From contig NZ_MNAN01000033.1 in assembly GCF_001854475.1 (NCBI RefSeq), forward strand, positions 52,759 to 85,457: DNA of 32,699 nt. Reading direction: 5' to 3'. A program made the position numbers and the translations under genes. Positions 26,180 through 32,699 of this stretch are shown here, piece by piece. The stretch is from Pseudoalteromonas byunsanensis (GTDB lineage: Bacteria; Pseudomonadota; Gammaproteobacteria; Enterobacterales; Alteromonadaceae). The notes below the pieces were generated by a model, which ran no database searches, was not told where the DNA came from, and worked only from the letters and a program-made list of their open reading frames with translations. Position 1 is the first letter of the stretch. Every line of letters begins with the position of its first letter.

Positions 26180-26211
26180 AAAAAAGGCCCGCATACAGCG
26201 GGCCTTTTTTG
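26180..26211. terminator. Bidirectional terminator, transferase / OmpA genes
   Basis: A GC-rich 7-base stem GGCCCGC (26186-26192 / 26198-26204) extended by six A/T pairs on each side, with a 5-base loop. The A and T tracts allow it to end both the plus-strand transferase and the minus-strand OmpA-family transcripts. Confidence 0.9.
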
Positions 26212-26228
26212 TTGTTACGAATATAATT

Positions 26229-27269
26229 TTATTGGCGCTGCACTTTTACACGCTCAGAAGAAGTGATTGTCGCTTCCACTCTACGGTTTTGTGCATTGGC
26301 TTCCTTGGTATTGGCGGTATTTTTCAGACGCTCTTCACCATAACCAATAGTAGAAATACGATCCGCAGCGATACCATCATCCATTAGCTGCTTAGCTACG
26401 GCTTTAGCGCGTTTTTCTGATAGCGTTTGGTTATATTTTGCATCGCCAACCGCTGAAGCATGACCTTCAAGCACCACCGTCGCCGACTCATGCTCTTTCA
26501 AGAAAGCCGCAACTTCTGCAATATCATCAAAGTATTGTTGTTTAACTTTGGCTGCATCATGTGGGAAACGCACCAACAAGTTTACAGAGACCTGACGCTC
26601 TTCATATTTGGTGCAACCAGTGCTATCAACTGCATCTGACATTGGCGTATTTGCACAACGATCGTCAGCATCCATAACACCATCTTTGTCACTATCCACT
26701 GCAACTGGTTGTGACGGAGCTGGAGCAGGTTCTACCTTCTTAACAGGCTTACTTGAACCAAAGAAGTAGTTGATACCCAATTTAGCACCGATATCTGTAT
26801 AGCCACGGTCCAAACCTTGATATACAGCAGCTTCTGCATTAACAAAGAAATTATTGTTGAAGTAGTGGCGGTAACCTGCACCTACGTTTGCAAACGTGAG
26901 GTTGTCATAGACATCAATTGATTTTAAACCAACAAGACCGTAAAAAGGGCTGTCGTCAAAGTGATAAAGTGCATCTATACCAAAACGGTCGCCGTCAATT
27001 GAACCAGTACTTGCTCCAGACAGATCAAAGTCCATATCAGCATATTCTAAACGGCCACTCCAGTTGTTGTTGAAGCGGTAACCAATTTCCGCACCCCAGC
27101 CTGTGGAGTCATCAACATCAACACCTGCTGCGTCACGAATATTATTCCATTTGGAATTATAATAATCGCCAAATACGCCGAAGTAGACCCCCTCTTTTTG
27201 CTCATTTGCATTTGCTGCCGACGCTGCAATCAGAGCTGCAACTGCTAAGCTAATAGATTTAAATTTCAT
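26229..27269 (-). CDS. OmpA/OprF-family outer-membrane porin
   Basis: A 346-residue outer-membrane protein. Signal peptide 1-21 (ending SAANA). An eight-strand beta-barrel spans about 25-170, with alternating aromatic strands such as GWGAEIGYRFNNNWSGRLEYA. A Pro/Ala hinge (about 176-190) is followed by a thrombospondin-3-type calcium motif, DSDKDGVMDADDRC, with a Cys pair. The peptidoglycan-binding OmpA C-terminal domain (about 228-340) has LEGHASAVGDAKYN and NRRVEA with the expected Asp and Arg residues. It tethers the outer membrane to peptidoglycan and may form a small pore. GGGACGAAATA precedes the ATG. It is downstream of and co-directional with the ABC exporter but has its own 115-base leader region. 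Confidence 0.92.
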   Translation of the reverse strand: MKFKSISLAVAALIAASAANANEQKEGVYFGVFGDYYNSKWNNIRDAAGVDVDDSTGWGAEIGYRFNNNWSGRLEYADMDFDLSGASTGSIDGDRFGIDALYHFDDSPFYGLVGLKSIDVYDNLTFANVGAGYRHYFNNNFFVNAEAAVYQGLDRGYTDIGAKLGINYFFGSSKPVKKVEPAPAPSQPVAVDSDKDGVMDADDRCANTPMSDAVDSTGCTKYEERQVSVNLLVRFPHDAAKVKQQYFDDIAEVAAFLKEHESATVVLEGHASAVGDAKYNQTLSEKRAKAVAKQLMDDGIAADRISTIGYGEERLKNTANTKEANAQNRRVEATITSSERVKVQRQ

Positions 27270-27296
27270 TATTTCGTCCCGTCCTTAAATACCAAG

Positions 27297-27313
27297 TGAG
27301 CACAGATAGCTCA
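27297..27313 (-). other. Inverted repeat in the ompA-like leader
   Basis: A 5-base stem (27297-27301 / 27309-27313) with a 7-base loop lies 28 bases upstream of the OmpA-family ATG. A second 6-base inverted repeat (TAGCCT...AGGCTA, about 27319-27340) lies beside it. Neither has a T run. Structured leaders are common for ompA genes, where small RNAs and RNases act; the role here is inferred. Confidence 0.3.
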
Positions 27314-27384
27314 TGAGTTTAGCCTTATAATACTAGGCTATATATTAATTTTTACTTAACAACATCTTATTTAGCTGCCACCTA

Positions 27385-29163
27385 CTACAACTGATGCCCG
27401 AATAGTGTTTGATACAAGCCCGTCTGGCCAAGCAAACTGTTGTGATCTCCAACTTGAGAAATATGCCCATCATCAAGTACATATATCAAATCAGCTTGCT
27501 TTATAGCACTAAGCCTGTGAGCAATTATCAACGTCGTTTTGTTTTGCAAAAAGACTTTTAAGTTTTTATGAATTTTTGCTTCTGTATCAATATCTAATGC
27601 CGATGTTGCTTCATCAAGAATAACAACTTTAGGATCCGCTAGTACCATTCTAGCAATCGCTAAGCGTTGCTTTTGTCCACCTGAAAGGCGGATCCCATTG
27701 CGGCCAACAAGAGCATCAAGCTGCCCATCTATGTGCCGAATAGTTTCATCTAACTCAGCCACTTTTAAAGCCTGCCAAAGTTGTTCATCACGATGAATTT
27801 TACCTAGTGATAAATTATCTCGAATACTACTATTAAATAGAATAGGTTGCTGCAAAACTGTGGCAATATTTTCTCTAATTGCCTGATATCCAATCTCTTC
27901 AACTGAAGTGCCTGCAATTTCTATGCTGCCTGATTGTTTTTCGTAAAGCCCAAGCAGCAGTTGCACAAGAGTGGACTTGCCCCCTCCCGATACGGCCACA
28001 ACCGCGACTTTTTTACCTGCGGGGATCTGCAATGAGATATTCTGTAATACCGGAAGCTCGGGTTGATACGCAAAACTGACATCTTTAAATTCAATATCAA
28101 TGCTTTGTTGTTCAAATACCTTACTCTCCTTGAGCGGTGCAGGAGCTTCTGTTTGAAAAGCGAAAACCTGATTTAATCTTTGCAGGGCCGCCGACGCCCC
28201 ATAGTAAGCATACTGTATTCCAAGCAGTTCTTGCACAGGCCCCATCATAAACCACAAATAGCCAAACACAGCGAATATCTGCCCAACAGTGAGATCTGCA
28301 AACACAACCATTAACATCGCAACGGCACGAAACACTTCAAAGCCTAGTAAAAATACCGTAAAGCTTAAGCGATTCACTGCATCCGTTTTCCACTGTGACT
28401 GTACGGCATAGTGTTTAAGATCAACCGCCGTTTTACGAACATAGTCGAAATAGGCAGTTTCTCTTCGTACTGCTTTTAACTGCGATATTGCGTCTAACGT
28501 TTCTACTAAAGCAGCTTGAAATGCTTCAAAGGCCGCATTCTCATCTTTTTTAAGATCTTTCACCCGCTTACCAAACTGGCGAGAAAAATAGATCACCGCT
28601 GGGTTCAATAGCAAAATAACCAGCCCTAGAGTCAGGTCAATCCAAAGTAATACAACGGCTGTACCAATTATAGTCAGTAAACCGATTAAAAACCGAGACA
28701 ATGTTTGGCTGATGAATGTATCTAGCGTTTCTACATCGGTAATACAGCGAGAGCTAATTGCAGCTGCGCCTTGTGTCTCATACTCTTTGAGTTGAACACG
28801 TGGCAAGTGGCGCAGTAATCTTTCACGAATATTCAGGCTGATATCTTTACCAATAAAAGTAAACTGCCTTGATTGAATTACGCCTAGTACGAGTGCCCCC
28901 AAGCGCATACATACTACGCACATTAAGATCACTACGATATACGCAGCGCTATTGTGCCAAGCTGTGGGAAGAGTATTGTTCAGAAACTCAATGGCAGGGC
29001 CTGGCGTTTCTAATAATACTTCGTCAACTAATAATGGCATCATCAAGGGAATGGGAACACTTACTAAAGCCGCAAGCAATGCAATAATATGTGCGATAAC
29101 AAGTGGCTTTTTATGTGCTAATACCTGCTGCTTTATTCCTTGCCATGTCAATGTTTCAGTCAT
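27385..29163 (-). CDS. ABC exporter, fused membrane and ATPase domains
   Basis: A 592-residue half-transporter of the type-IV exporter (MsbA/MDR-like) class. Six membrane helices fill about residues 20-325. The ATPase domain has Walker A AVSGGGKS (390-397), Q-loop Gln438, signature LSGGQ (493-497), Walker B VVILDE (513-518) and H-loop His549, all intact, so it should be active as a homodimer or heterodimer. I chose the ATG at 29163, 16 bases after the selO stop; the frame is open upstream into selO. No accessory HlyD or TolC gene and no peptidase domain is present. The substrate (lipid, peptide or drug) is unknown. Confidence 0.88.
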   Translation of the reverse strand: MTETLTWQGIKQQVLAHKKPLVIAHIIALLAALVSVPIPLMMPLLVDEVLLETPGPAIEFLNNTLPTAWHNSAAYIVVILMCVVCMRLGALVLGVIQSRQFTFIGKDISLNIRERLLRHLPRVQLKEYETQGAAAISSRCITDVETLDTFISQTLSRFLIGLLTIIGTAVVLLWIDLTLGLVILLLNPAVIYFSRQFGKRVKDLKKDENAAFEAFQAALVETLDAISQLKAVRRETAYFDYVRKTAVDLKHYAVQSQWKTDAVNRLSFTVFLLGFEVFRAVAMLMVVFADLTVGQIFAVFGYLWFMMGPVQELLGIQYAYYGASAALQRLNQVFAFQTEAPAPLKESKVFEQQSIDIEFKDVSFAYQPELPVLQNISLQIPAGKKVAVVAVSGGGKSTLVQLLLGLYEKQSGSIEIAGTSVEEIGYQAIRENIATVLQQPILFNSSIRDNLSLGKIHRDEQLWQALKVAELDETIRHIDGQLDALVGRNGIRLSGGQKQRLAIARMVLADPKVVILDEATSALDIDTEAKIHKNLKVFLQNKTTLIIAHRLSAIKQADLIYVLDDGHISQVGDHNSLLGQTGLYQTLFGHQL

Positions 29164-29179
29164 TTTCAGTCCAGTTAAA

Positions 29180-30628
29180 TTACGTACCACAAAAGGTTTT
29201 ATAATATGCATCCGTAGTTGCAGCCAAATAGCGGTGTTCATATTCCTGATATCGATAGGGATGCTGTAATAATGGCAACCACTCTTTCAATAAACTGCTA
29301 TCATTGTGCTGGTAATAATCGCTAATTATCTGCTCCACCAAAGCATTACGAGGAATTATCGCTGGGTTCATGGAGCACATCAATTGTGCAATGTGCTCGC
29401 GGTCGTATTCAGCAACTCGGGTTTGCCATTTTTGATACCAAGATTGCAAGGCATCAGGTATAACAAAGCAACTATAGGGCAACTCCAATAGCGAATTGCT
29501 CAGCGCAGCAAATGTATTTGTATAATCAAGATGTTCGCTGTTTAGTAGGGTAAGTAACTCTGACAGTAGTGCTGCATCCGTATCTCGCCAGTCTAGCAAG
29601 CCCAGCTTTTGTGCCCACATATTCTGATATGCAAGGTTAAAATCTTTTGAAAACTCAGCCAAAACCTCGCTAAACATTGCTACTGCTTTTGACTGCTCAA
29701 CACTAAACAAAGGAAGTAATGATTCAGCCAAACGCGCACAGTTCCAACTGGCTATATTGGGTTGTTGCCCAAATGCATAACGACCGTGTTTATCTATAGA
29801 GCTATAAACCATTTCAAAGTCGAACGCTTCAAGCATCGCGCACGGCCCATAGTCTATAGTCTCTCCTCCCACTAAGGTATTGTCGGTATTCATAACACCA
29901 TGAATGAAACCAACTCTAAGCCAATGTACAATCAAGGTTACTTGCTTTTTACATACAGCTTTTAGAAAAGCGACGATACGCTCATCACCTTGTTCTTTAA
30001 TCTCAGTAAAATAGCGCTTAATTGCTAACTCCATAAGAGACTTGAGTCCTGCCAAGTCCTCATGCAGCGCCAGAAATTGAAACGAACCAACACGGATATG
30101 GCTACTTGCCACTCGGCATATAATGGCACCTGGTAATGCTCCATTACGATAAACTTGCTGACCCGTCGTTACCACGGCTAGACACTCCGTCGTTGGTACA
30201 TTCAACGCACTCAGAGCCTGACTCATTACAAACTCTCTCACTGCTGGGCCCAGTGCGCATAAGCCATCCCCTCCTCTGGAGAAAGGAGTAGCACCAGAGC
30301 CTTTAATCTGCAAGTCATACGGTTGGCCCTGAGCATCATCAAAGCAGCCTATCAGATGAGCACGACCATCCCCTAAAGTAGGATTAAAATGACCAAACTG
30401 ATGTCCACTATAGGCCAGTGCAACAGCATCAACGCCAGGAAGCGGAAGTTGACCACTTAAATAGCTGTGTGCTGAAGGCTTCTCTAATGGAATCGCTAAC
30501 TCTGTCGATACCCTCTCATTCCACAGCAATAACTCTGGTTTAAAAGACTGATTATCGCGTGCCATCATTGGCGTATCTGAGACACAGAACTTATTGCCTA
30601 AGCCACTATATCTTTGATAAAAACTCAT
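29180..30628 (-). CDS. selO: Protein adenylyltransferase SelO (YdiU)
   Basis: A 482-residue pseudokinase of the SelO family. These enzymes transfer AMP from ATP to Ser, Thr or Tyr of target proteins, and in E. coli and mitochondria modulate redox and stress proteins. Visible motifs: GDGRAHLIG, the ATP-site KGSGATPFSRGGDG, MNTDNT and the metal-binding IDYGP. The C-terminus ends in CGT: Cys480 stands where eukaryotic SelO has selenocysteine, and the codon is TGT, an ordinary Cys. The start overlaps the Tag-like gene stop by four bases (ATGA at 30625-30628), so translation is coupled. It lies between a DNA-repair-like gene and an ABC exporter. Confidence 0.93.
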   Translation of the reverse strand: MSFYQRYSGLGNKFCVSDTPMMARDNQSFKPELLLWNERVSTELAIPLEKPSAHSYLSGQLPLPGVDAVALAYSGHQFGHFNPTLGDGRAHLIGCFDDAQGQPYDLQIKGSGATPFSRGGDGLCALGPAVREFVMSQALSALNVPTTECLAVVTTGQQVYRNGALPGAIICRVASSHIRVGSFQFLALHEDLAGLKSLMELAIKRYFTEIKEQGDERIVAFLKAVCKKQVTLIVHWLRVGFIHGVMNTDNTLVGGETIDYGPCAMLEAFDFEMVYSSIDKHGRYAFGQQPNIASWNCARLAESLLPLFSVEQSKAVAMFSEVLAEFSKDFNLAYQNMWAQKLGLLDWRDTDAALLSELLTLLNSEHLDYTNTFAALSNSLLELPYSCFVIPDALQSWYQKWQTRVAEYDREHIAQLMCSMNPAIIPRNALVEQIISDYYQHNDSSLLKEWLPLLQHPYRYQEYEHRYLAATTDAYYKTFCGT

Positions 30629-31323
30629 GCTATTTGACCTGCTGATATGTTGTTATCTCCTACACTTAATGCGATTAATTGGCTTAAAGACTGCAAAGTC
30701 CAGCCACTTTGTTCAACTAACGTATTGAAAAACGCCTGCGTGGCAAGTAGTGACTTCTTACTATGCGAGCCACCATCAATAATTTCATGAGACCTAAGGT
30801 ATGCTTCAACGTCCCTAGATAAAAGAAAGGTATCTTTTCCCATCGCCCTCAAAGCGAATGGACCTGTATTTCCTCCCAATCTAGCCCCATGCTTTTTCAA
30901 ATAAAGCCACAGGCCAACGATATCATCACAGGGCCACATAGCTACAAACTGAGCAAAGGAACCGTGAGCTAGCGCAGTTTCGTGGATCATTAAACAGTTC
31001 GCAGGTATCGTCATTACCTTTTTATAATTTCGTACGATCCGCTCATCTCGTGCTCTTTGCTCTAGCATATCAGGAGACATCATTAGCAGTTTGTCCGCGT
31101 CAAAATCCCAGAAAACTTCTCGAAAACCATCCCATTTCGCGTTTATTACACTCCAGTAGAAACCGCTTTGAAACACTTTACGCGTGAATTCTTCCAGCCA
31201 CTTAGAATCACTGAGTTTGGCTAGCTGTGTTGATGTCTTTGGCTCACTAAGTAAAGACAGTACGTTGCTTTCACCGCCCTTTCTCTTACTCGCCCGCTCC
31301 AATATATTGTTGAATGTTTCCAT
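30625..31323 (-). CDS. DNA-3-methyladenine glycosylase I-like protein
   Basis: A 232-residue helical protein distantly resembling Tag-type alkyl-base glycosylases of the helix-hairpin-helix superfamily. Segments in the Tag pattern: WLEEFTRKVFQSGFYWSVINAKWDGF (about 42-67) and RDERIVRNYKKV (about 93-104), which align with the base-pocket and DNA-contact parts of Tag. The N-terminal zinc-binding Cys of E. coli Tag (in its opening CGW motif) is absent, so zinc binding may be lost. The C-terminal half includes LKKHGARLGGNTGPFALRAMGKDTFLLS. Likely removes damaged bases. It leads the operon with selO, whose start it overlaps by four bases. Confidence 0.75.
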   Translation of the reverse strand: METFNNILERASKRKGGESNVLSLLSEPKTSTQLAKLSDSKWLEEFTRKVFQSGFYWSVINAKWDGFREVFWDFDADKLLMMSPDMLEQRARDERIVRNYKKVMTIPANCLMIHETALAHGSFAQFVAMWPCDDIVGLWLYLKKHGARLGGNTGPFALRAMGKDTFLLSRDVEAYLRSHEIIDGGSHSKKSLLATQAFFNTLVEQSGWTLQSLSQLIALSVGDNNISAGQIA

Positions 31324-31397
31324 AGGAAATGACCGCCTTATTTCCTTAAAATCATAAAGTGACTATTATTAAATTATAAAATATACCTTCGAGAAGA

Positions 31398-32177
31398 ATG
31401 ACTGTGTTACGTTTATTTGCGTATTTCTGTTTTACGCTGAGCGCATCAATATGCACAGCACAAAGTTTATCAAAGACGCTTCATATTAGCACAGGTCAAT
31501 GGCCGCCTTATATGGATCAATCTCGCAGAGATCAAGGTTGCGTCGCGAAATTGATCCGCGATGCTTTTGCTCTATCAGATTTAAAAGTCCGATTTGTTTT
31601 TATGCCTTGGGAAAGAGCTTACCAAGAAGGAATGAAGAAAGAGTTTGCTGGCAGCGCTTACTGGTATTTTAGTGAGAAAAGAGCACAAGATTATATCTAC
31701 ACGAAGCAACCCATAACAGAAGAGGTAAGCCGTTTCTATCATTTGAAAAGCCTAGACTTTGTATATGAAAGCTATAAAGATTTATCGCCACATAGACTGA
31801 TATTAAATCAAGGCCTCACGTACCCTGAGGAGTTACTACAAGCAGTTAAAGATTACGATGTTAGTGTTGTTAACGCCACCTACACCACCAAAAACCTACC
31901 ATATCTATTGCGAGGCAGAGCCGATATTGCGATTCTCACGGAGCAAACTAAAGCCTCCTATGCTCAGTCTCTCACCATTGCGCAGCAAAAGCAGCTCACC
32001 TACCAAGAGAAGCCTGCATTTATCAAACAAGGATACTTATTAATAAATAAGCAAAATCGCTTTTTGGTTTCCGTGTTTGATAATGGCGTTGAAAAGTTAT
32101 GGCGAGATAAAAATTATTACAACGAGTATGTCGCCAACTGTATAAAAACTGAATTGACAATAGCTGCTGAAAAGTAA
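31398..32177 (+). CDS. Periplasmic solute-binding-like protein (SBP_bac_3 type)
   Basis: A 259-residue exported protein of the same general type as those at 7027 and 12017. A signal peptide (about 1-21, ending CTAQS) is followed by the characteristic STGQWPPYMDQ. Further on, FVFMPWERAYQEG and a LLRGRADIAILTEQT segment match the ligand-cleft pattern of the second lobe. Length equals a bare binding protein, with no membrane or catalytic domain. No transporter genes adjoin it; upstream is the divergent Tag-selO-ABC operon, whose ABC protein is an exporter and thus not its partner. Ligand unknown. Confidence 0.8.
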   Translation: MTVLRLFAYFCFTLSASICTAQSLSKTLHISTGQWPPYMDQSRRDQGCVAKLIRDAFALSDLKVRFVFMPWERAYQEGMKKEFAGSAYWYFSEKRAQDYIYTKQPITEEVSRFYHLKSLDFVYESYKDLSPHRLILNQGLTYPEELLQAVKDYDVSVVNATYTTKNLPYLLRGRADIAILTEQTKASYAQSLTIAQQKQLTYQEKPAFIKQGYLLINKQNRFLVSVFDNGVEKLWRDKNYYNEYVANCIKTELTIAAEK

Positions 32178-32345
32178 TGACAACACACGAAGTGCTTACG
32201 CTCTTTTTGCGCAAGGTGAGTATCGTGCAAAAGTTTAATGACAAAGCGCGCAGCGCTGACATTCCTTTTGCGCAAGGTGAATTATCGTGCAAAGGGTTAA
32301 CGACAACGAACGCAGTGAGAGCGTTTCCTTTGCGCAAGGTGAAGT
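32178..32345. repeat. Three tandem ~61-base structured repeats
   Basis: Three imperfect units with period 61-62 bases. Each contains the conserved 14-mer TTTGCGCAAGGTGA (32206-32219, 32267-32280, 32329-32342) whose core TTGCGCAA is palindromic. The first two also share TATCGTGCAAA and a TTAAyGACAA join. Between the conserved parts lies a variable insert that in units two and three is a different 5-base hairpin. A fourth diverged copy lies on the other side of the 5S gene (32589-32650). No gene is seen. Confidence 0.75.
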
Positions 32346-32382
32346 GAGCCAGTTTAACTACCGCTGAGGGACTCTCTTAAAC

Positions 32383-32413
32383 GTCGGATGGCGCTACGCT
32401 TATCACGACCTAC
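32383..32413. repeat. REP-like palindromic element
   Basis: A 31-base imperfect palindrome starting GTCGGATGGCG and ending TATCACGACCTAC. On the minus strand it reads GTAGGTCGTGATAAGCG then TAGCGCCATCCGAC, close to the REP-like palindromes scattered in gammaproteobacterial intergenic regions. Stem arms GTCG/CGAC and GCG/CGC flank a short loop. Identification is from memory of the motif. Confidence 0.5.
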
Positions 32414-32426
32414 AACCCCAAAACGC

Positions 32427-32456
32427 AAAAAGCCCATCCGATTGGATGGGCTTTTC
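32427..32456 (-). terminator. Rho-independent terminator of the rRNA operon
   Basis: A 12-base stem including GCCCATCC (32428-32439 / 32444-32455) with a 4-base loop. On the minus strand it lies just after the 5S gene and is followed by TTTTTGCG. Position and orientation make it the end of the minus-strand rrn transcript. Confidence 0.88.
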
Positions 32457-32467
32457 ACTTAATTAGG

Positions 32468-32585
32468 AGCCTGGCGATGTTCTACTTTCACATGGCAAAT
32501 GCCACACTATCATCGACGCTGTTTCGTTTCACTTCTGAGTTCGGCATGGGGTCAGGTGGGTCCAAAACGCTATTATCACCAAGCA
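32468..32585 (-). rRNA. rrf: 5S ribosomal RNA
   Basis: About 118 bases on the minus strand matching gammaproteobacterial 5S rRNA, including the highly conserved CCCACCTGACCCCATGCC and GAACTCAGAAGTGAAAC segments. The 5' (TGCTTGGTGA) and 3' (ATCGCCAGGC) ends pair to form helix I. Exact ends are approximate by one or two bases. No 23S sequence is recognised in the 114 bases upstream (32586-32699), so the 23S gene, if adjacent, starts beyond the window edge. Confidence 0.95.
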
Positions 32586-32699
32586 AAGTCTTGGTGCAAA
32601 TGTTTAATGACATCGTGCATCGCACGAGCATTTCATTTGCGCAAGATGAACTGATTTCGCTATATTGCTTTTTCGTTCACCTTGTTTAATTCTTAAAAT
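32586..32699. repeat. 5S upstream spacer with a diverged repeat copy
   Basis: The 5S-proximal part (32589-32650) contains GGTGCAAATGTTTAATGACA, a 5-base hairpin CGTGC-ATC-GCACG, and TTTGCGCAAGATGA, in the same order as the three units at 32178-32345. This is the presumed 23S-5S spacer; the rest (32651-32699) shows no recognisable feature. Confidence 0.6.

Noticed and set aside
29180..29194. Selenocysteine at the SelO C-terminus
   Set aside because: The codon at residue 480 is TGT (Cys) and the stop is TAA; no in-frame TGA is read through.
31398..32177. Solute-binding-like protein as partner of the neighbouring ABC transporter
   Set aside because: The ABC protein is an exporter-type fused half-transporter, which does not use a periplasmic binding protein, and it is divergently oriented.
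32178..32345. Short CRISPR-like array next to the rRNA locus
   Set aside because: Only three units, the 'spacers' share sequence at their edges and form hairpins, a diverged copy lies beyond the 5S gene, and no cas genes are present.
32477..32689. Plus-strand open frame of 70 codons
   Set aside because: It lies over the 5S rRNA gene and its spacer.

Overview
The window looks like chromosome of a marine gammaproteobacterium of the Alteromonadales, most likely Pseudoalteromonas or a close relative. This is inferred from moderate-to-low GC, the gene repertoire (coupled cysJIH, cis/trans fatty acid isomerase, AcnA, an OprF/OmpA-type porin, secreted endonuclease I, secreted S41 peptidase, small solute-binding-like proteins) and protein resemblance recalled from memory; no database was searched. 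There is no insertion sequence, phage, plasmid or CRISPR module. The window is bounded by stable-RNA genes, all on the minus strand: three initiator tRNA genes at the left (111-425) and a 5S rRNA with its terminator at the right (32427-32585).

Layout. (1) 1-600: degenerate tRNA-derived repeats, a tandem array of three identical tRNA-fMet genes with 119-base period, a leader hairpin and a stringent-type promoter. (2) 600-3300: nucleotide house-cleaning genes: cysQ and nudE (minus), divergent yrfG nucleotidase (plus), convergent dimeric dUTPase (minus). (3) 3400-6900: an SDR oxidoreductase, an unknown 121-residue protein and a haem-containing cis/trans isomerase (minus). (4) 7000-14640: a solute-binding-like protein, a 93-residue hypothetical, an S4 RNA-binding protein, acnA, a MenI/YdiI-type thioesterase, a second solute-binding-like protein, an LhgO-like FAD oxidoreductase and a DUF4124-type membrane protein. 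(5) 14895-19269: the cysJ-cysI-cysH operon. (6) 19575-25400: secreted and surface proteins: modular endonuclease I, a DUF3103-like exported protein, a 125-residue hypothetical, an S41 lipoprotein peptidase and a small overlapping lipoprotein. (7) 25472-32177: phosphopantetheinyl transferase, OmpA-family porin, a minus-strand operon of a Tag-like glycosylase, SelO and an ABC exporter, and a third solute-binding-like protein. (8) 32178-32699: short structured repeats, a REP-like palindrome, the rrn terminator and 5S rRNA.

Functional links. CysJ/CysI reduce sulfite and CysH reduces PAPS, releasing PAP, which CysQ at the left of the window hydrolyses. CysQ, NudE, YrfG and dUTPase all remove unwanted nucleotides. 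CTI and OmpA concern the envelope. Endonuclease I and the S41 peptidase are export-directed hydrolases.

No strong case for a wholly new system was seen. The items most worth a second look are the decaying tRNA-fMet repeat array, the structured repeats on both sides of the 5S gene, the unknown gene coupled to cti, the modular secreted nuclease, the peptidase/lipoprotein pair, the Tag-SelO-ABC operon and the three unlinked solute-binding-like proteins.
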